Below are positions 9,328 through 18,236 of a stretch of DNA of 64,000 nt, piece by piece. Source of the DNA: Aquamicrobium sp. Lineage in GTDB: Bacteria > Pseudomonadota > Alphaproteobacteria > Rhizobiales > Rhizobiaceae. Where the stretch lies: positions 992,001-1,056,000 of the forward strand of contig JAHHDT010000001.1 of the NCBI GenBank assembly GCA_019739225.1, in the 5' to 3' direction. The notes below the pieces were generated by a model. It did no database searches and was not told the DNA's origin. It saw only the letters and a program-made list of their open reading frames with translations. Made by a program: the position numbers and the translations under genes. Numbering within the stretch: the first letter of the stretch is position 1; each line of letters starts with the position of its first letter.

Positions 9328-10170
9328 TCAGTCGAGACGGATATTGTCTGCGAGATAGTCGAGAACGGCGCGAACGCGCGCCGTCTTCCTGAGATCGGGA
9401 TGAACGAGTAGCCAGAGCTCCGTCTCCAGCTCTGCGATCGGCTCGCTCGTCCTGCGCAGCGACGCATCGTTTTCGGCGAGATAGGTCGGCAGTATCGCCG
9501 CTCCCGCACCGATACGCGCGGCGTTATGCATCGAAAGAATAGAGTTGAAGCGCAGCACGCAGCGCGCATCCATTCCCGCATCCTTCATCCACGCGTGAAG
9601 CGCGCCATAGGGCATATCCGCCGACGGTCCCAGCATCGGCACCTCATCGACAGTCCCGTTCGTTTCCGCCGGCACGTAAAGGGCCTGCCGGATGAGCCCC
9701 AGCCGCCGCCCCGCCAGATTGAGCTCCGGGTCCGAAGACGGCCGCAGCGCGATCTCGGCGTCGCGACGCGCCAGATCGTACACATCGTTCGATACGCGTA
9801 TGTCGAGCACGATACCCGGAAAGCGCCGCAGAAACTGGCCGAGAATAGGCGCAAGCAAGCCGGCAAACAGCGTATCCGTCGTCGTCAGGACGACGCTCCC
9901 GGTCGGACGATTGTCGCGTCCGGCCACTTTCCGTTCGGCCTCCATTGCGATCTCGCGCATGTCGCGCGCCGCCTTCAGAAGCGCCTCGCCCGCCACGGTC
10001 GGCTGATACCCGTGGCGAAACCGTTCGAACACGCGCGCGCCGAGCCGCGCCTCGATGGCGTTGAGGCGACGCATCATCGTCGGATGGCTTTGGCCCGTAG
10101 ACCGCGCCGCCGCTGCCAGCGACCCCGATTCGGCTATCGCCAGCAGCACGGAATAGTCGGACCAGTCCAT
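9328..10170 (-). CDS. LysR family transcriptional regulator
   Basis: 280-aa LysR-type regulator. The N-terminal winged helix reads YSVLLAIAESGSLAAAARSTGQS, with the typical PTMMRRLNAIEARLG recognition region, followed by the periplasmic-binding-fold effector domain. The track starts at GTG 10203; I use ATG 10170 (MDWSDYS), the usual LysR start position. It is divergent from the flavoprotein gene at 10270 and probably controls it; TATCGATA lies between them. The effector is unknown. Confidence 0.88.
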   Translation of the reverse strand: MDWSDYSVLLAIAESGSLAAAARSTGQSHPTMMRRLNAIEARLGARVFERFRHGYQPTVAGEALLKAARDMREIAMEAERKVAGRDNRPTGSVVLTTTDTLFAGLLAPILGQFLRRFPGIVLDIRVSNDVYDLARRDAEIALRPSSDPELNLAGRRLGLIRQALYVPAETNGTVDEVPMLGPSADMPYGALHAWMKDAGMDARCVLRFNSILSMHNAARIGAGAAILPTYLAENDASLRRTSEPIAELETELWLLVHPDLRKTARVRAVLDYLADNIRLD

Positions 10171-10210
10171 CGCATCTTTCAATTCTGAAAGTCCTATCGC
10201 CACTTCTGTC

Positions 10211-10218
10211 TATCGATA
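10211..10218. promoter_or_regulatory. small palindrome in the LysR / flavoprotein divergent promoter
   Basis: TATCGATA is a perfect 8-bp palindrome in the 99 nt between the two divergent starts. LysR proteins often bind such sites near the promoter of the gene they control. The assignment is from position only. Confidence 0.25.
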
Positions 10219-10269
10219 AACGAAATTGAACACACTACCCTCTCCCGGACAAGAGATCGGGAGATCGAC

Positions 10270-11031
10270 ATGCAGGCTCACATCGTCCACGTTCATCCGG
10301 AACCGGGCTCGTTCAACGCCGCACTGACGCAGCGCGCGACAATGGCCCTCGAGGCGAACGGCGTCGCGGTCACACTATCGGATCTCTACGCGTCCCGTTT
10401 CGATCCCGTCGAGGCGGGCCGGCACTATCGCAATCGCTCAGACCCGGCGACCTTCTCCGCGCTCGCCGAGCAGCGCCACGCATGGCAGACCGACACCGTG
10501 CCCGTTGACGTGGTCCGTGAAATCGAGGCGCTGTCGAAGGCCGACCTGCTGGTCATCCAGTTCCCGCTCTGGTGGCACGGGCCGCCCGCCATGTTGAAAG
10601 GCTGGTTCGACCGCGTGTTCATGAATGGCGGGCTCTACACCAGCCGCAAGCGCTACGATGCGGGCCATTTTCGCGGCTGCCGGGCGGTCATCTCAGTCAC
10701 CACCGGTGCTCCCGAAGCGGCGTTCGGTCCGGGCGCACGGGGCGGCGACCCGGAAACCATGCTGTGGCCGCTGCATTACTCGCTCCACTATATGGGCTTC
10801 ACCGTGCTGGCGCCGTTCTGGACCTTCGGTGTGCAGGGCCATGGCTATGTCTACGAGCAGGACGACAGCCTCTCGACCAGACTCACGACGCAGCTCGACC
10901 GCTGGCAGCATCGGTTGGAGGCCATCGACGACGCCCCCGCGCTCGTCTTTCCGAGCTGGGGTGACTGGGATCAGCAGGGGCAACCCCTCGCATCAGCGCG
11001 CGTTCGGGCACCTTTGGCCGCACAGTCCTGA
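10270..11031 (+). CDS. NAD(P)H-dependent oxidoreductase, flavodoxin-like fold
   Basis: 253-aa member of the NAD(P)H quinone reductase family (Flavodoxin_2), FMN/FAD enzymes that reduce quinones by two electrons. The N-terminal phosphate-binding loop is HPEPGSFNAAL, and the family core FPLWWHGPPAMLKGWFDRV plus SVTTGAPEAAF follow. Start ATG 10270 has GGGAG 5 nt upstream. Divergent from a LysR gene, a common arrangement for electrophile- or quinone-induced reductases. DUF982 follows 76 nt downstream. Confidence 0.88.
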   Translation: MQAHIVHVHPEPGSFNAALTQRATMALEANGVAVTLSDLYASRFDPVEAGRHYRNRSDPATFSALAEQRHAWQTDTVPVDVVREIEALSKADLLVIQFPLWWHGPPAMLKGWFDRVFMNGGLYTSRKRYDAGHFRGCRAVISVTTGAPEAAFGPGARGGDPETMLWPLHYSLHYMGFTVLAPFWTFGVQGHGYVYEQDDSLSTRLTTQLDRWQHRLEAIDDAPALVFPSWGDWDQQGQPLASARVRAPLAAQS

Positions 11032-11107
11032 CGACCCGCCCCGCGCTCCTGTCGCAACTCAATGCCGTGTCGCGCGTTGTGCCCGAAAAGATACAGGGAA
11101 AAGTCAG

Positions 11108-11404
11108 ATGGACGCCGCACAATTCCGCTTGCCGGTGCGTATCCAGTCAGCACCGGGCGAACCGATCAGTGAAGTCTACAGCGCCGAGCAGGCGCTTGAT
11201 CTCCTGCTGGCATGGCCGCATCATCAGGGCCGGGTCTACGAAGCAGCCTTGAAGGCCTGTTTTGCCGCTACGGTCGATGTCGAGGCAGCCGAAAAGGCGC
11301 AGCAGGCCTTCCGCGCCTTCGCACGACTGTCCGGCATACTGTCACGCGACATGATGCCGGCACTCCCCGGTGCATTCGGTTTCCGCCCGCACCTGCCGGG
11401 ATAG
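11108..11404 (+). CDS. DUF982 domain protein
   Basis: 98-aa protein resembling DUF982, a small domain common in Rhizobiales and of unknown function: FRLPVRIQSAPGEPISEVYSAEQALDLLLAWP, then a helical C-terminal part with AEKAQQAFRAFA. ATG 11108 has AGGGA at good spacing. It may be read through from the flavoprotein gene or have its own promoter. No catalytic motif is visible. Confidence 0.7.
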   Translation: MDAAQFRLPVRIQSAPGEPISEVYSAEQALDLLLAWPHHQGRVYEAALKACFAATVDVEAAEKAQQAFRAFARLSGILSRDMMPALPGAFGFRPHLPG

Positions 11405-11423
11405 CGCAGCGGGGGGTCTGCCT

Positions 11424-11702
11424 CTACTTTGGGGCGCCCATATCGCCTGTAGGTCCCTTCATGTCCGGCCACGACATCGCGACGGGGCATTGCGACCGGT
11501 CCAACTGGCATCTGTACTGCTCGTCGGTCATGCCCGCCGGGGGTGCGCCGCGATACATCGGCCCCGATGAGCCGCAGGCCGAAAGAACGGTCAAAGCCGA
11601 CGCGACCAGCGCCAGCTTCAGCGGCACCGCGCTTGCGCTTCCGAAAGGGCCGACGTTTTCAATGCGGGCTCCAGCCCCTCGAACGCTTGTTCTCACGACC
11701 AA
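11424..11702 (-). CDS. small putative lipoprotein
   Basis: 92-aa unrecognised protein with a lipobox, LTVLSAC followed by GSSG, after a hydrophobic stretch, so the mature part of about 50 residues would be lipid-anchored at the cell envelope. The mature part has two further cysteines in YRCQLDRSQC. The start is a TTG at 11702 placed 5 nt after AGGAGG, the only strong ribosome binding site here; this leaves a long n-region of about 25 residues before the signal helix. A GTG at 11627 would give a standard lipoprotein signal but has a weaker site. Confidence 0.5.
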   Translation of the reverse strand: MVVRTSVRGAGARIENVGPFGSASAVPLKLALVASALTVLSACGSSGPMYRGAPPAGMTDEQYRCQLDRSQCPVAMSWPDMKGPTGDMGAPK

Positions 11703-11843
11703 CTCGACCTCCTGACAGGTTTGACCGTTACCGCCCGTGGCAGGGCTGCAGCCTCACGGGCGCGCCTGCCTATAGCACGCGTGCAACAGTCGTTTCAAAC
11801 CACGGCGCAATCGCCGACCGGGATTTTGACCTACTCTGCACAA

Positions 11844-11877
11844 TGAAAAAGGGCCGGCTCCGCGCCGGCCCCTTTCT
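11844..11877 (-). terminator. intrinsic terminator after the SIMPL gene
   Basis: On the minus strand GGGGCCGGC-loop-GCCGGCCC is followed by TTTTT. The hairpin starts 3 nt after the stop codon of the SIMPL gene. The plus strand also has a short T-run, so weak bidirectional action is possible. Confidence 0.85.
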
Positions 11878-11879
11878 GG

Positions 11880-12605
11880 TCACTGCTTGAGTTCGAAGGT
11901 CACGTTGACCTGCACCCGATAGGTGTTTTCTCCGGCCTCCACCGGCACCGCGTCGGCTGCCGCCTCCATGCGATAGGCCCGGCCGGCAAGCGGCATCGGC
12001 GGCGGCGCGAAGGACTGTTCCGACAGCTCGAGGATGCGACCGAGTTCCACGCCGGCTGCTTCGGCCAGCGTGCGCGCGCGGGTCACCGCGTCCTCCACCG
12101 CGCGCTTGCGCGCCTCGGTAGTGGCGGCTGCCGGATCGTCGTTGGTAAATGTGATGTTGCCACCCTGGTTGACGCCGAGCGTCACCGAACGATCGATGAT
12201 CTCGCCCACCGCGGCGATGTCGCGGACGCGCACGGTCAGCGTGTTGGAGACCTGATAGGCGACGATACGCGGCTGCTGCTCGCTTTCATTGTTCTGCGGG
12301 TAGACATAGCGCGGGTTGATCTGCAGGCCGGCCGTCTGGAGGTCCCGCTGCTCGATGCCGGCTTCCTTCATCGCGGTGATGACCGCGTTCATCGCCTCGT
12401 TGTTAGCGTCGAGCGCGGCACGCGCGGTATCGGCCTCGCGCATCACGGCAAGGCTGACGATCGCCATGTCGGGTGCGATCGCCGTCTCGCCTTCGCCGGT
12501 CACGACTACACGCGGTGTCTGCCCGGCCTGCGTTTCCTGGGCCATGGCCACGCTCGGCAGGGTCATCGCTGCTGCCAGCAGCATCGGCAGATATCTGCGG
12601 TTCAT
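11880..12605 (-). CDS. SIMPL domain (DUF541) secreted protein
   Basis: 241-aa periplasmic protein of the SIMPL/DUF541 family (BP26/OMP28-like in Brucella). Signal peptide MNRRYLPMLLAAAMTLPSVAMA; mature N-terminus RVVVTGEGETAIAPDMAIVSLAV; central DLQTAGLQINPRYVYP; C-terminal VQVNVTFELK, all typical. ATG 12605 with TGGAGA upstream is chosen over the TTG at 12617. BP26 forms channel-like oligomers, and the general function is unresolved. Monocistronic, with its own terminator. Confidence 0.92.
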   Translation of the reverse strand: MNRRYLPMLLAAAMTLPSVAMAQETQAGQTPRVVVTGEGETAIAPDMAIVSLAVMREADTARAALDANNEAMNAVITAMKEAGIEQRDLQTAGLQINPRYVYPQNNESEQQPRIVAYQVSNTLTVRVRDIAAVGEIIDRSVTLGVNQGGNITFTNDDPAAATTEARKRAVEDAVTRARTLAEAAGVELGRILELSEQSFAPPPMPLAGRAYRMEAAADAVPVEAGENTYRVQVNVTFELKQ

Positions 12606-12719
12606 CTGGTTCTCCAATAAGTTGTTTTCCCGACACCGGACCGACTTAGGAAGCGATTATGGGTGGATTGCGGCGGCAGTCTTGTGCCGAAGCAAAAAAG
12701 CAACTAGGTCAGCGGCGTG

Positions 12720-12795
12720 GGGCCTGTAGCTCAATGGTTAGAGCCGGCGGCTCATAACCGCTTGGTTGGGGGTTCGAGTCCCTCCGGGCCCACCA
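12720..12795 (+). tRNA. tRNA with CAU anticodon, probable tRNA-Ile2
   Basis: 76-nt tRNA with a 7-bp acceptor stem GGGCCTG/CGGGCCC, D arm GCTC-GAGC, anticodon loop CTCATAA, T arm with TTCGAGT and encoded CCA. Anticodon CAU allows Met or Ile2 (lysidine-modified). The D arm and anticodon region GGTTAGAGC...CTCATAA...CGCTTGGT resemble bacterial tRNA-Ile2 (ileX type) more than elongator Met, so I favour Ile2; a tRNA classifier would settle it. It sits at the left border of the accessory region. Confidence 0.95.
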
Positions 12796-13758
12796 GTCTC
12801 TTTCATCGATCCGGGTACGACCCGCAATGGGTAAAACCGCTCGAAGCGTTCGAGATAGAGACGCTGGAAGCGAACTGGCCGGGTGGCTCGCTGATCCCTG
12901 TTAGCACAGCGCCTATTTCTTACTGCTTTGCCGACATCACTGTCGAGAACCTCGACAAAGGTATCGAGAAGTTTGCCTTGCAGGTCCACCGCCCGCTGCC
13001 CGCATCAGAAGCACAGTCCATGCGTTGGCACTCATGAACAGACTGCCAAAGCTCACGCCGCTTTGCACGCCGCTCCACGAAGCCGACGTCGATGAAGCGC
13101 CTTGCTGCGTCTCCGCAGCGATCGCCTCCTGGATTTCATTGACGGCGCGCGCCACGCTTTGGTGGGAGGTGGTGGGCAGGCGTCAGCCTCCGCAACGCAC
13201 AAGCAGAACTCCTGTTGGGCGCATCTGTTCGTCTCACCGAGGGGCGTCTGATGTTCGCCGATCGCAAGACGGCGGCAGATTACGAAAAGATCGTCAATCG
13301 GCTCGGGGCCGCACGGCGGGCAAGACTCTCGGTGCAGATCCAATCATCGTGCGGCGGAGGAATGCCTCCCCGCTCAGGATGGTCTGCTTCCGGGAGCCCG
13401 CGCGCTACCGTCAAACGACCGCGATAGGGTCGGACGCAGAACGGCACCTTCGCCCTGGCAATCCCCACAACCGGACAGTCCGTTGCCGGCCCCGAAGGTG
13501 CCGGGCGGCAACGCGCGCCCACCTCGGTCGTTCAAGTCCATGCCGCATGGGCTGAAAGCTGTCGTCCGAGGCACAATGAGTTGTGGTTGTGTTCCGGGCC
13601 GCGGAAATCACAGGTCTTTTCAACCTGGCAAATCGACGCCGTTCGATTGCCTATCCAGCAGGCATCACTGGCCGGTTCGCCGCAGGCGCAGCAGTGGCAT
13701 GGCCATAGGCGATGCTGAGACAGAGTTCGATCCACAAGGCGTTAGTCGCCGGTGTTCA
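12796..13758. other. gene-poor stretch after the tRNA
   Basis: No intact gene is convincing in these 963 bases. Short ORFs in several frames lack known motifs and ribosome binding sites. One frame through 13180-13427 (LRNAQAELLLGASVRLTEG and onward) reads like protein, but it is open only briefly and I cannot assign it. The stretch looks like eroded coding DNA between the tRNA and the sugar-ABC module. Confidence 0.45.
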
Positions 13759-14817
13759 TCAATCAGAGATCCGCCGCCCGGTGTCGGGTTCGAAAAGATG
13801 GAGGCAGTCCTTGTCGAAAGACAGCCCAATTGTCTCACCCGGGCGTGCCGTGTAGCGCTCCTTGATGACGGCGGTCACATCTTGCGCGCCGACTGTTGCC
13901 ACCAGATGTGTTTCCGATCCGGTCGGCTCGATGACCTTGACAGTCGCGGGAAGGCCGTTCGGGTCGATGCTGACATGCTCTGGCCTGACACCGAGAACAA
14001 TCGAGTCGCCGCCGCCGACTTGCTGTGGCAGAGCTGCCGTCAAGCCGTCTCCGAGGATCAGCGAGCGGCCGTCCTGCTCGGTTCTGCCGCGCAGGAAATT
14101 CATCGCCGGCGAGCCGAGGAACCCGGCCACAAACATGTTGGCGGGCCGATCGTAGAGTTCGAGCGGCGCGCCGACTTGCTCGACGATGCCGTCATGCATG
14201 ACCACGATCCTGTCGGCCATTGTCATCGCCTCGATCTGGTCGTGCGTGACGTACACCGTGGTCGTGCCCAGCCTCTGGTGAAGCCCCCTGATCTCGGATC
14301 GCATCTGCACGCGCAACTTTGCATCGAGATTGGACAGCGGTTCGTCGAACAGGAACACGGCAGGATCACGAACGATGGCGCGGCCCATGGCGACCCGCTG
14401 CCGCTGCCCGCCCGAAAGCTGCCTCGGATAACGGTCAAGCAGGGATTCCAGCCCAAGGATCGACGCTGCGCGCTTGACGCTGGCGTCGAACTCGCTTTTG
14501 GGCGCCTTACGCAGGCGCAAGGAAAAACCCATGTTCTCCGCCACCGTCATGTGGGGGTAGAGCGCATAGCTCTGGAACACCATCGCGATGTCGCGATCCT
14601 TCGGTGGCAGGTGATTGACGGTCCGTCCGCCGATGTTGATCTCGCCGCCGGAGATCGATTCCAGACCTGCAATCATACGCAGCAATGTAGATTTGCCACA
14701 TCCCGACGGCCCTACGAGCGTGACGAACTCCCCGTCGGCGATATCAACGCTGACGCCATTGATCACCTGTGCGGCGCCGTAGGATTTCTGCACGTCGTTA
14801 ATGCCAATCGATGCCAT
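13759..14817 (-). CDS. ABC transporter ATP-binding protein, MalK/UgpC type
   Basis: 352-aa ATPase of a carbohydrate-type importer. Walker [10 protein letters not shown] (36-44), signature LSGGQRQRV, Walker B FLFDEP, the switch His in VYVTHDQ and a C-terminal TOBE/MalK regulatory region (VLGVRPEHV). ATG 14817 is preferred over the GTG at 14847. It is divergent from the dehydratase gene but very probably energises the permeases at 18237-19996, the only sugar-type permeases nearby without an ATPase. An AT-rich palindrome lies in the shared promoter. Confidence 0.93.
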   Translation of the reverse strand: MASIGINDVQKSYGAAQVINGVSVDIADGEFVTLVGPSGCGKSTLLRMIAGLESISGGEINIGGRTVNHLPPKDRDIAMVFQSYALYPHMTVAENMGFSLRLRKAPKSEFDASVKRAASILGLESLLDRYPRQLSGGQRQRVAMGRAIVRDPAVFLFDEPLSNLDAKLRVQMRSEIRGLHQRLGTTTVYVTHDQIEAMTMADRIVVMHDGIVEQVGAPLELYDRPANMFVAGFLGSPAMNFLRGRTEQDGRSLILGDGLTAALPQQVGGGDSIVLGVRPEHVSIDPNGLPATVKVIEPTGSETHLVATVGAQDVTAVIKERYTARPGETIGLSFDKDCLHLFEPDTGRRISD

Positions 14818-14902
14818 CGCCTGTTCGCTCCATCTTGGCCGCGCCACGAAAATTCGCGTCAGCCATCATTTCCTGCTTGACGACGCATCATGTCTCGCTT
14901 CT

Positions 14903-14920
14903 TATAATATGTAAATTATA
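14903..14920. promoter_or_regulatory. AT-rich palindrome in the divergent promoter
   Basis: TATAAT-ATGTAA-ATTATA is a perfect 6-bp inverted repeat with a 6-nt spacer, 18 nt before the dehydratase start. In such GC-rich DNA this stands out. It could be the operator of the GntR regulator encoded two genes on, or back-to-back -10 boxes. Confidence 0.4.
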
Positions 14921-14937
14921 ATTTATAGGAATGCGCG

Positions 14938-16098
14938 ATGAAGATCGCTCGAGTGACCGCAACGCCACTGATGGCGTCATTCGCCGAGATGTTCGGCGGC
15001 GCGGACAATGTGCCCCCACACATCCGCACGCCGGCAGCGCATTTTCGCGGAATCCCGCGCGTCGGCCAGATGACAACCCTGGTGGAGGTCGAATCGAACG
15101 ACGGCATCGTGGGTTTTGGCGAGGCGTTCGGGCTACCGCATCCAATGTCGGCTACTGCGATCGTCAATAGCGTCGTTGCGCCGGTTCTCGTCGGTCAGGA
15201 AGTCGGAGAGCCTTCGGAGATGACGGGCGTCCTCTACAAGTATTTTGTCGCGCTGGGGTCGACCCGGGGGGCGGCCATGGAGGCTCTGAGCGGCATCGAC
15301 ATCGCACTGTGGGACCTCAAGGCGCGGACGGCAGGCGTCCCGCTCTCAACCCTGCTCGGCAGTACGCCGGGGCCTGTTTCCACCTATGCGAGCCCGGTCG
15401 GCTTTCACGACGATCCGGAGACGTCCGCCAAGGCGGCGCTCGACTTCCTCAAGCATGGGTTCCGGGCAATCAAGATAAAGATCGGCAGGGGAGCCGAGAT
15501 AGATGCGCTTCACGTCGGAGCCATCCGCGATGCGGTCGGTCCAGCGGTTACACTTTATGTCGACATCAACTGTGCCTACGACGTTCGTACCGCGATTGGC
15601 GTCGCGGAATCGCTTGCTCCCTACGACCTCGGCTGGTTCGAGGAGCCGATCGCGCCCGAGGACGTCGACGGACTGGCCGAGGTGCGGCGCAATTCCCCGA
15701 TCCCCATTGCCGTCGGTGAGAACGAGTTCACCTTGCCGGCCTATCGCAGATTGCTCGACGCACAGGCGGTCGATTTCCTGCAGCCCAATATCACTCGCGC
15801 CGGCGGCATCTCCGGCGTCTTGGAGATTGGGCGCATGTGCAAGGATGCAGGCGTCAAGCTGGCGCCGCACGGCGTGGGAGGCTGCACCGCTATCGGCGCA
15901 GCGCTCAACGCGTGCCGGGCGGCTCCCGGTTTCGCGACGTACGAGGCCAATAAGCTGCTGAACCCGCTTCGCGACGAGCTCGGCGCGCATCCGGCACGAA
16001 TGGAGAACGGCATGCTGGTCGCCGGAGATCTCCCCGGGCACGGCGGCGAGCCCGACGCCGAACGCCTCGCGCGCTACCGACTGGCTTACGGAGCATAG
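14938..16098 (+). CDS. mandelate racemase / muconate lactonizing enzyme family protein
   Basis: 386-aa enolase-superfamily enzyme, probably a sugar-acid dehydratase or an epimerase. Residue spacing matches mandelate racemase: K-x-K at 179/181, metal ligands Asp209, Glu235 and Glu261, and His311 in APHGVGG. The residue that is usually Asp and pairs with the catalytic His (in QPD) is Asn284 here (LQPNITRAGG). The substrate cannot be predicted. It is the first gene of a plus-strand run ending with the GMC oxidoreductase, and the GntR gene follows after 2 nt, so the enzyme probably belongs to the pathway that regulator controls. Confidence 0.88.
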   Translation: MKIARVTATPLMASFAEMFGGADNVPPHIRTPAAHFRGIPRVGQMTTLVEVESNDGIVGFGEAFGLPHPMSATAIVNSVVAPVLVGQEVGEPSEMTGVLYKYFVALGSTRGAAMEALSGIDIALWDLKARTAGVPLSTLLGSTPGPVSTYASPVGFHDDPETSAKAALDFLKHGFRAIKIKIGRGAEIDALHVGAIRDAVGPAVTLYVDINCAYDVRTAIGVAESLAPYDLGWFEEPIAPEDVDGLAEVRRNSPIPIAVGENEFTLPAYRRLLDAQAVDFLQPNITRAGGISGVLEIGRMCKDAGVKLAPHGVGGCTAIGAALNACRAAPGFATYEANKLLNPLRDELGAHPARMENGMLVAGDLPGHGGEPDAERLARYRLAYGA

Positions 16099-16100
16099 CA

Positions 16101-16835
16101 ATGGAAAACGTTGTACCGATCAAGGTCCGCGAGCCCGACGAAATGGGCCAGCTCATCGGCAAGCCCGGTGAAACCCTGACCGAAACGCTGCGGCGCACGC
16201 TCATGGAGATGATCGTCTTCGGTTACTTCGAGCGCGGGTTCCGGCTCTATCCGGAGCGACTGGCCGAACAGTTCGGTGTCAGCCTGACGCCCGTCCGCGA
16301 GGCACTGATGCGGCTCGCCGCCGAGGGTTACATCGAGGGCGTTCAGAGGCGCGGTTTCCATGTCCGAGCGCTTGACGCCAAGCAGGTGGTCGATCTGTGG
16401 CAAGTGCGCCTCGGGCTGGAACTGACCGCCGGCGAAATCCTGATCGAAAGGATGCGAAGCGGTTCTCTATCGCCCGACGCGCTAGGCGTGCTGGACGACA
16501 TCATGTCCAAGCTCGAATCCAGCCCGCAGACGATCGAGCACCGCCCCAAGCTCAGCCTGAATGCCGAGTTTCATCACCGTATCGTCGAGCTTAGCGGCAA
16601 CGACATGCTGATCCAGCTCTATCGCGGCATCCAGATGCAACTGATCGGCGAATGGGTCCAGCGCGGCCTGCAATCCTGGCGCAACCGTCTCGTAGATGAA
16701 GCGGAAGAGCATCGCTCGATCGTGCGCAGTCTGCGCGCCATGGATCGCGAAGCCTACGGCGCGGCCATGCGTCAGCACATCGGCCGGTCGCTGAAGGACG
16801 CGCTTCGAGACCTCGAGGCCCACGGCCCCGGGTGA
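16101..16835 (+). CDS. GntR family regulator, FCD subfamily
   Basis: 244-aa regulator. N-terminal winged helix (about 25-95) with YPERLAEQFGVSLTPVREALMRLAAEGYIE, then an all-helical FCD effector domain with metal-binding-type histidines in NAEFHHRIVELSGND and EAEEHRSIVRSLRA. FCD regulators respond to organic acids or sugar acids. ATG 16101 with GGAG 7 nt upstream, 2 nt after the dehydratase stop. Its likely operator is the palindrome at 14903-14920 (inference). Confidence 0.92.
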   Translation: MENVVPIKVREPDEMGQLIGKPGETLTETLRRTLMEMIVFGYFERGFRLYPERLAEQFGVSLTPVREALMRLAAEGYIEGVQRRGFHVRALDAKQVVDLWQVRLGLELTAGEILIERMRSGSLSPDALGVLDDIMSKLESSPQTIEHRPKLSLNAEFHHRIVELSGNDMLIQLYRGIQMQLIGEWVQRGLQSWRNRLVDEAEEHRSIVRSLRAMDREAYGAAMRQHIGRSLKDALRDLEAHGPG

Positions 16836-16871
16836 AGACGGAAGAGTAACGGGTATCGAAGGAGGAAAACC

Positions 16872-18176
16872 ATGTTACGCAGGTTCGGATTGTCGGCGGC
16901 GCTTGCCTGCGCCGTCGCTGCTTTGGGAGGTGCCGGCCCGGCATTGGCACAAGAAACGACGGTGAGGATGTGGACCTTCCTCAACCCGACCGGAACGTCA
17001 CCGCGCGAAGTCGCGCTCGCCAAAATCATCGACAACTTCGAGGCGGCCAATCCCGACATCGACATCGTGGTCGAGCCCCAGGCTTGGGACCAGATGACCC
17101 CGAAGTTCCTGGCGGCGCACACCTCCGGCACCGCGCCGGACGTCATCTGGGTGGTCACCGACTTCCTCGGCGATGCCATCAATTCCGGCTCACTTGCCAG
17201 CCTCAACGATCTATTCGTCAAGGACTGGAGCGAGGACCAGGTGGCCGACCGGGCCGGCCCGTATTGGGATCTGACCAATGTCGACGGCACTCAGCATGCC
17301 TTGTTCACATCACGAAACTACATCGCGATCATGTACCGGAAGGACCTTTTCGCCGAAGCCGGCATCGACCCGGCCACGATCACGACCTGGGACAAGCTGG
17401 TCGAGGTTGCGAAAAAGCTGACCGTGAAAGACAGCGCTGGCCAGGTATCGCGCTACGGCTTCGTTCAGGGTTTCAGCGAGAACCAGGCCGATCCGCCGCT
17501 GATGATCCCCTACCTCGTCGGCAAGGGCGCCGAGCTGTTCTCCGAGGATGGGAAGGCGAACTTTGCCTCGCCTGAGGGAGTCGACGGCCTGACCCTCCAG
17601 ACTGACCTGATCACCAGGCACGGCGTTATGCCCGAATCCGCGGTCAGTTGGACCGTCGACGACGTCTACGAGCAGTTTGCGTCCGATCGCGCGGCGATGA
17701 TCTTGGGTGCGAGCGTACGCGTTTCGACCCTCCAGAGCCAACTCGGCAAGGACAAGGTCGGCCTTATGTTGTGGCCGGGTTCGGGGCAGCAGGAGCATTC
17801 ACCGGCCGTGATGGCGGGCTGGGCAGTCGGCGTATGGTCGAAGAGCCAGGTCGCAGAACAGGCCGGGGAGTTTGTCGAGTACATGCTCGGCCCTGACGGC
17901 GACAAGGCCTGGGTCGAAATCGGCGGCCAGTCGCCGGGGCTTGGATCGACTCTAGACCACCTCGGCGATTTCGCCAACCAGCCGGGCAACGAGTATTTGC
18001 GCGTCGTATCCACTGGCTCGGCAAAGCATGGCTGGCTGGCGCCGATCGAGTATTCAATCGGTGGCTATCGCCAGATCCTCAACAAGGCGGCCCAGAACGT
18101 CGTCGTGAATGGCGCGGACCCGAAGCAGGCGCTTGAGGAAGCCGGCGCCGAGTTTAACCGCAGCCACAATCGCTGA
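16872..18176 (+). CDS. ABC transporter sugar-type substrate-binding protein (family 1)
   Basis: 434-aa periplasmic binding protein. Signal peptide about 1-27 ending GPALA; mature region begins ETTVRMWTFLNPTGTSPREV and contains the family-1 segments NPDIDIVVEPQAWDQ, TAPDVIWVVTD and AVMAGWAVGVW. ATG 16872 follows the strong AAGGAGGAAAA site. It is followed by the two permeases; a strong hairpin after its stop may protect its mRNA. Ligand unknown; the neighbours point to a sugar, polyol or sugar acid. Confidence 0.93.
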   Translation: MLRRFGLSAALACAVAALGGAGPALAQETTVRMWTFLNPTGTSPREVALAKIIDNFEAANPDIDIVVEPQAWDQMTPKFLAAHTSGTAPDVIWVVTDFLGDAINSGSLASLNDLFVKDWSEDQVADRAGPYWDLTNVDGTQHALFTSRNYIAIMYRKDLFAEAGIDPATITTWDKLVEVAKKLTVKDSAGQVSRYGFVQGFSENQADPPLMIPYLVGKGAELFSEDGKANFASPEGVDGLTLQTDLITRHGVMPESAVSWTVDDVYEQFASDRAAMILGASVRVSTLQSQLGKDKVGLMLWPGSGQQEHSPAVMAGWAVGVWSKSQVAEQAGEFVEYMLGPDGDKAWVEIGGQSPGLGSTLDHLGDFANQPGNEYLRVVSTGSAKHGWLAPIEYSIGGYRQILNKAAQNVVVNGADPKQALEEAGAEFNRSHNR

Positions 18177-18190
18177 CGAGCGCATCCAAC

Positions 18191-18214
18191 GGGCGCCGTT
18201 GTCGCGCGGCGCCC
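18191..18214 (+). other. intercistronic hairpin after the binding-protein gene
   Basis: Perfect 8-bp stem GGGCGCCG / CGGCGCCC with an 8-nt loop, 15 nt after the stop codon and without a T-run. Such stems in binding-protein operons often stabilise the upstream message and let the binding protein be made in excess over the permeases. Confidence 0.55.
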
Positions 18215-18236
18215 GCCAACCAACCAAGGGGCCAAC

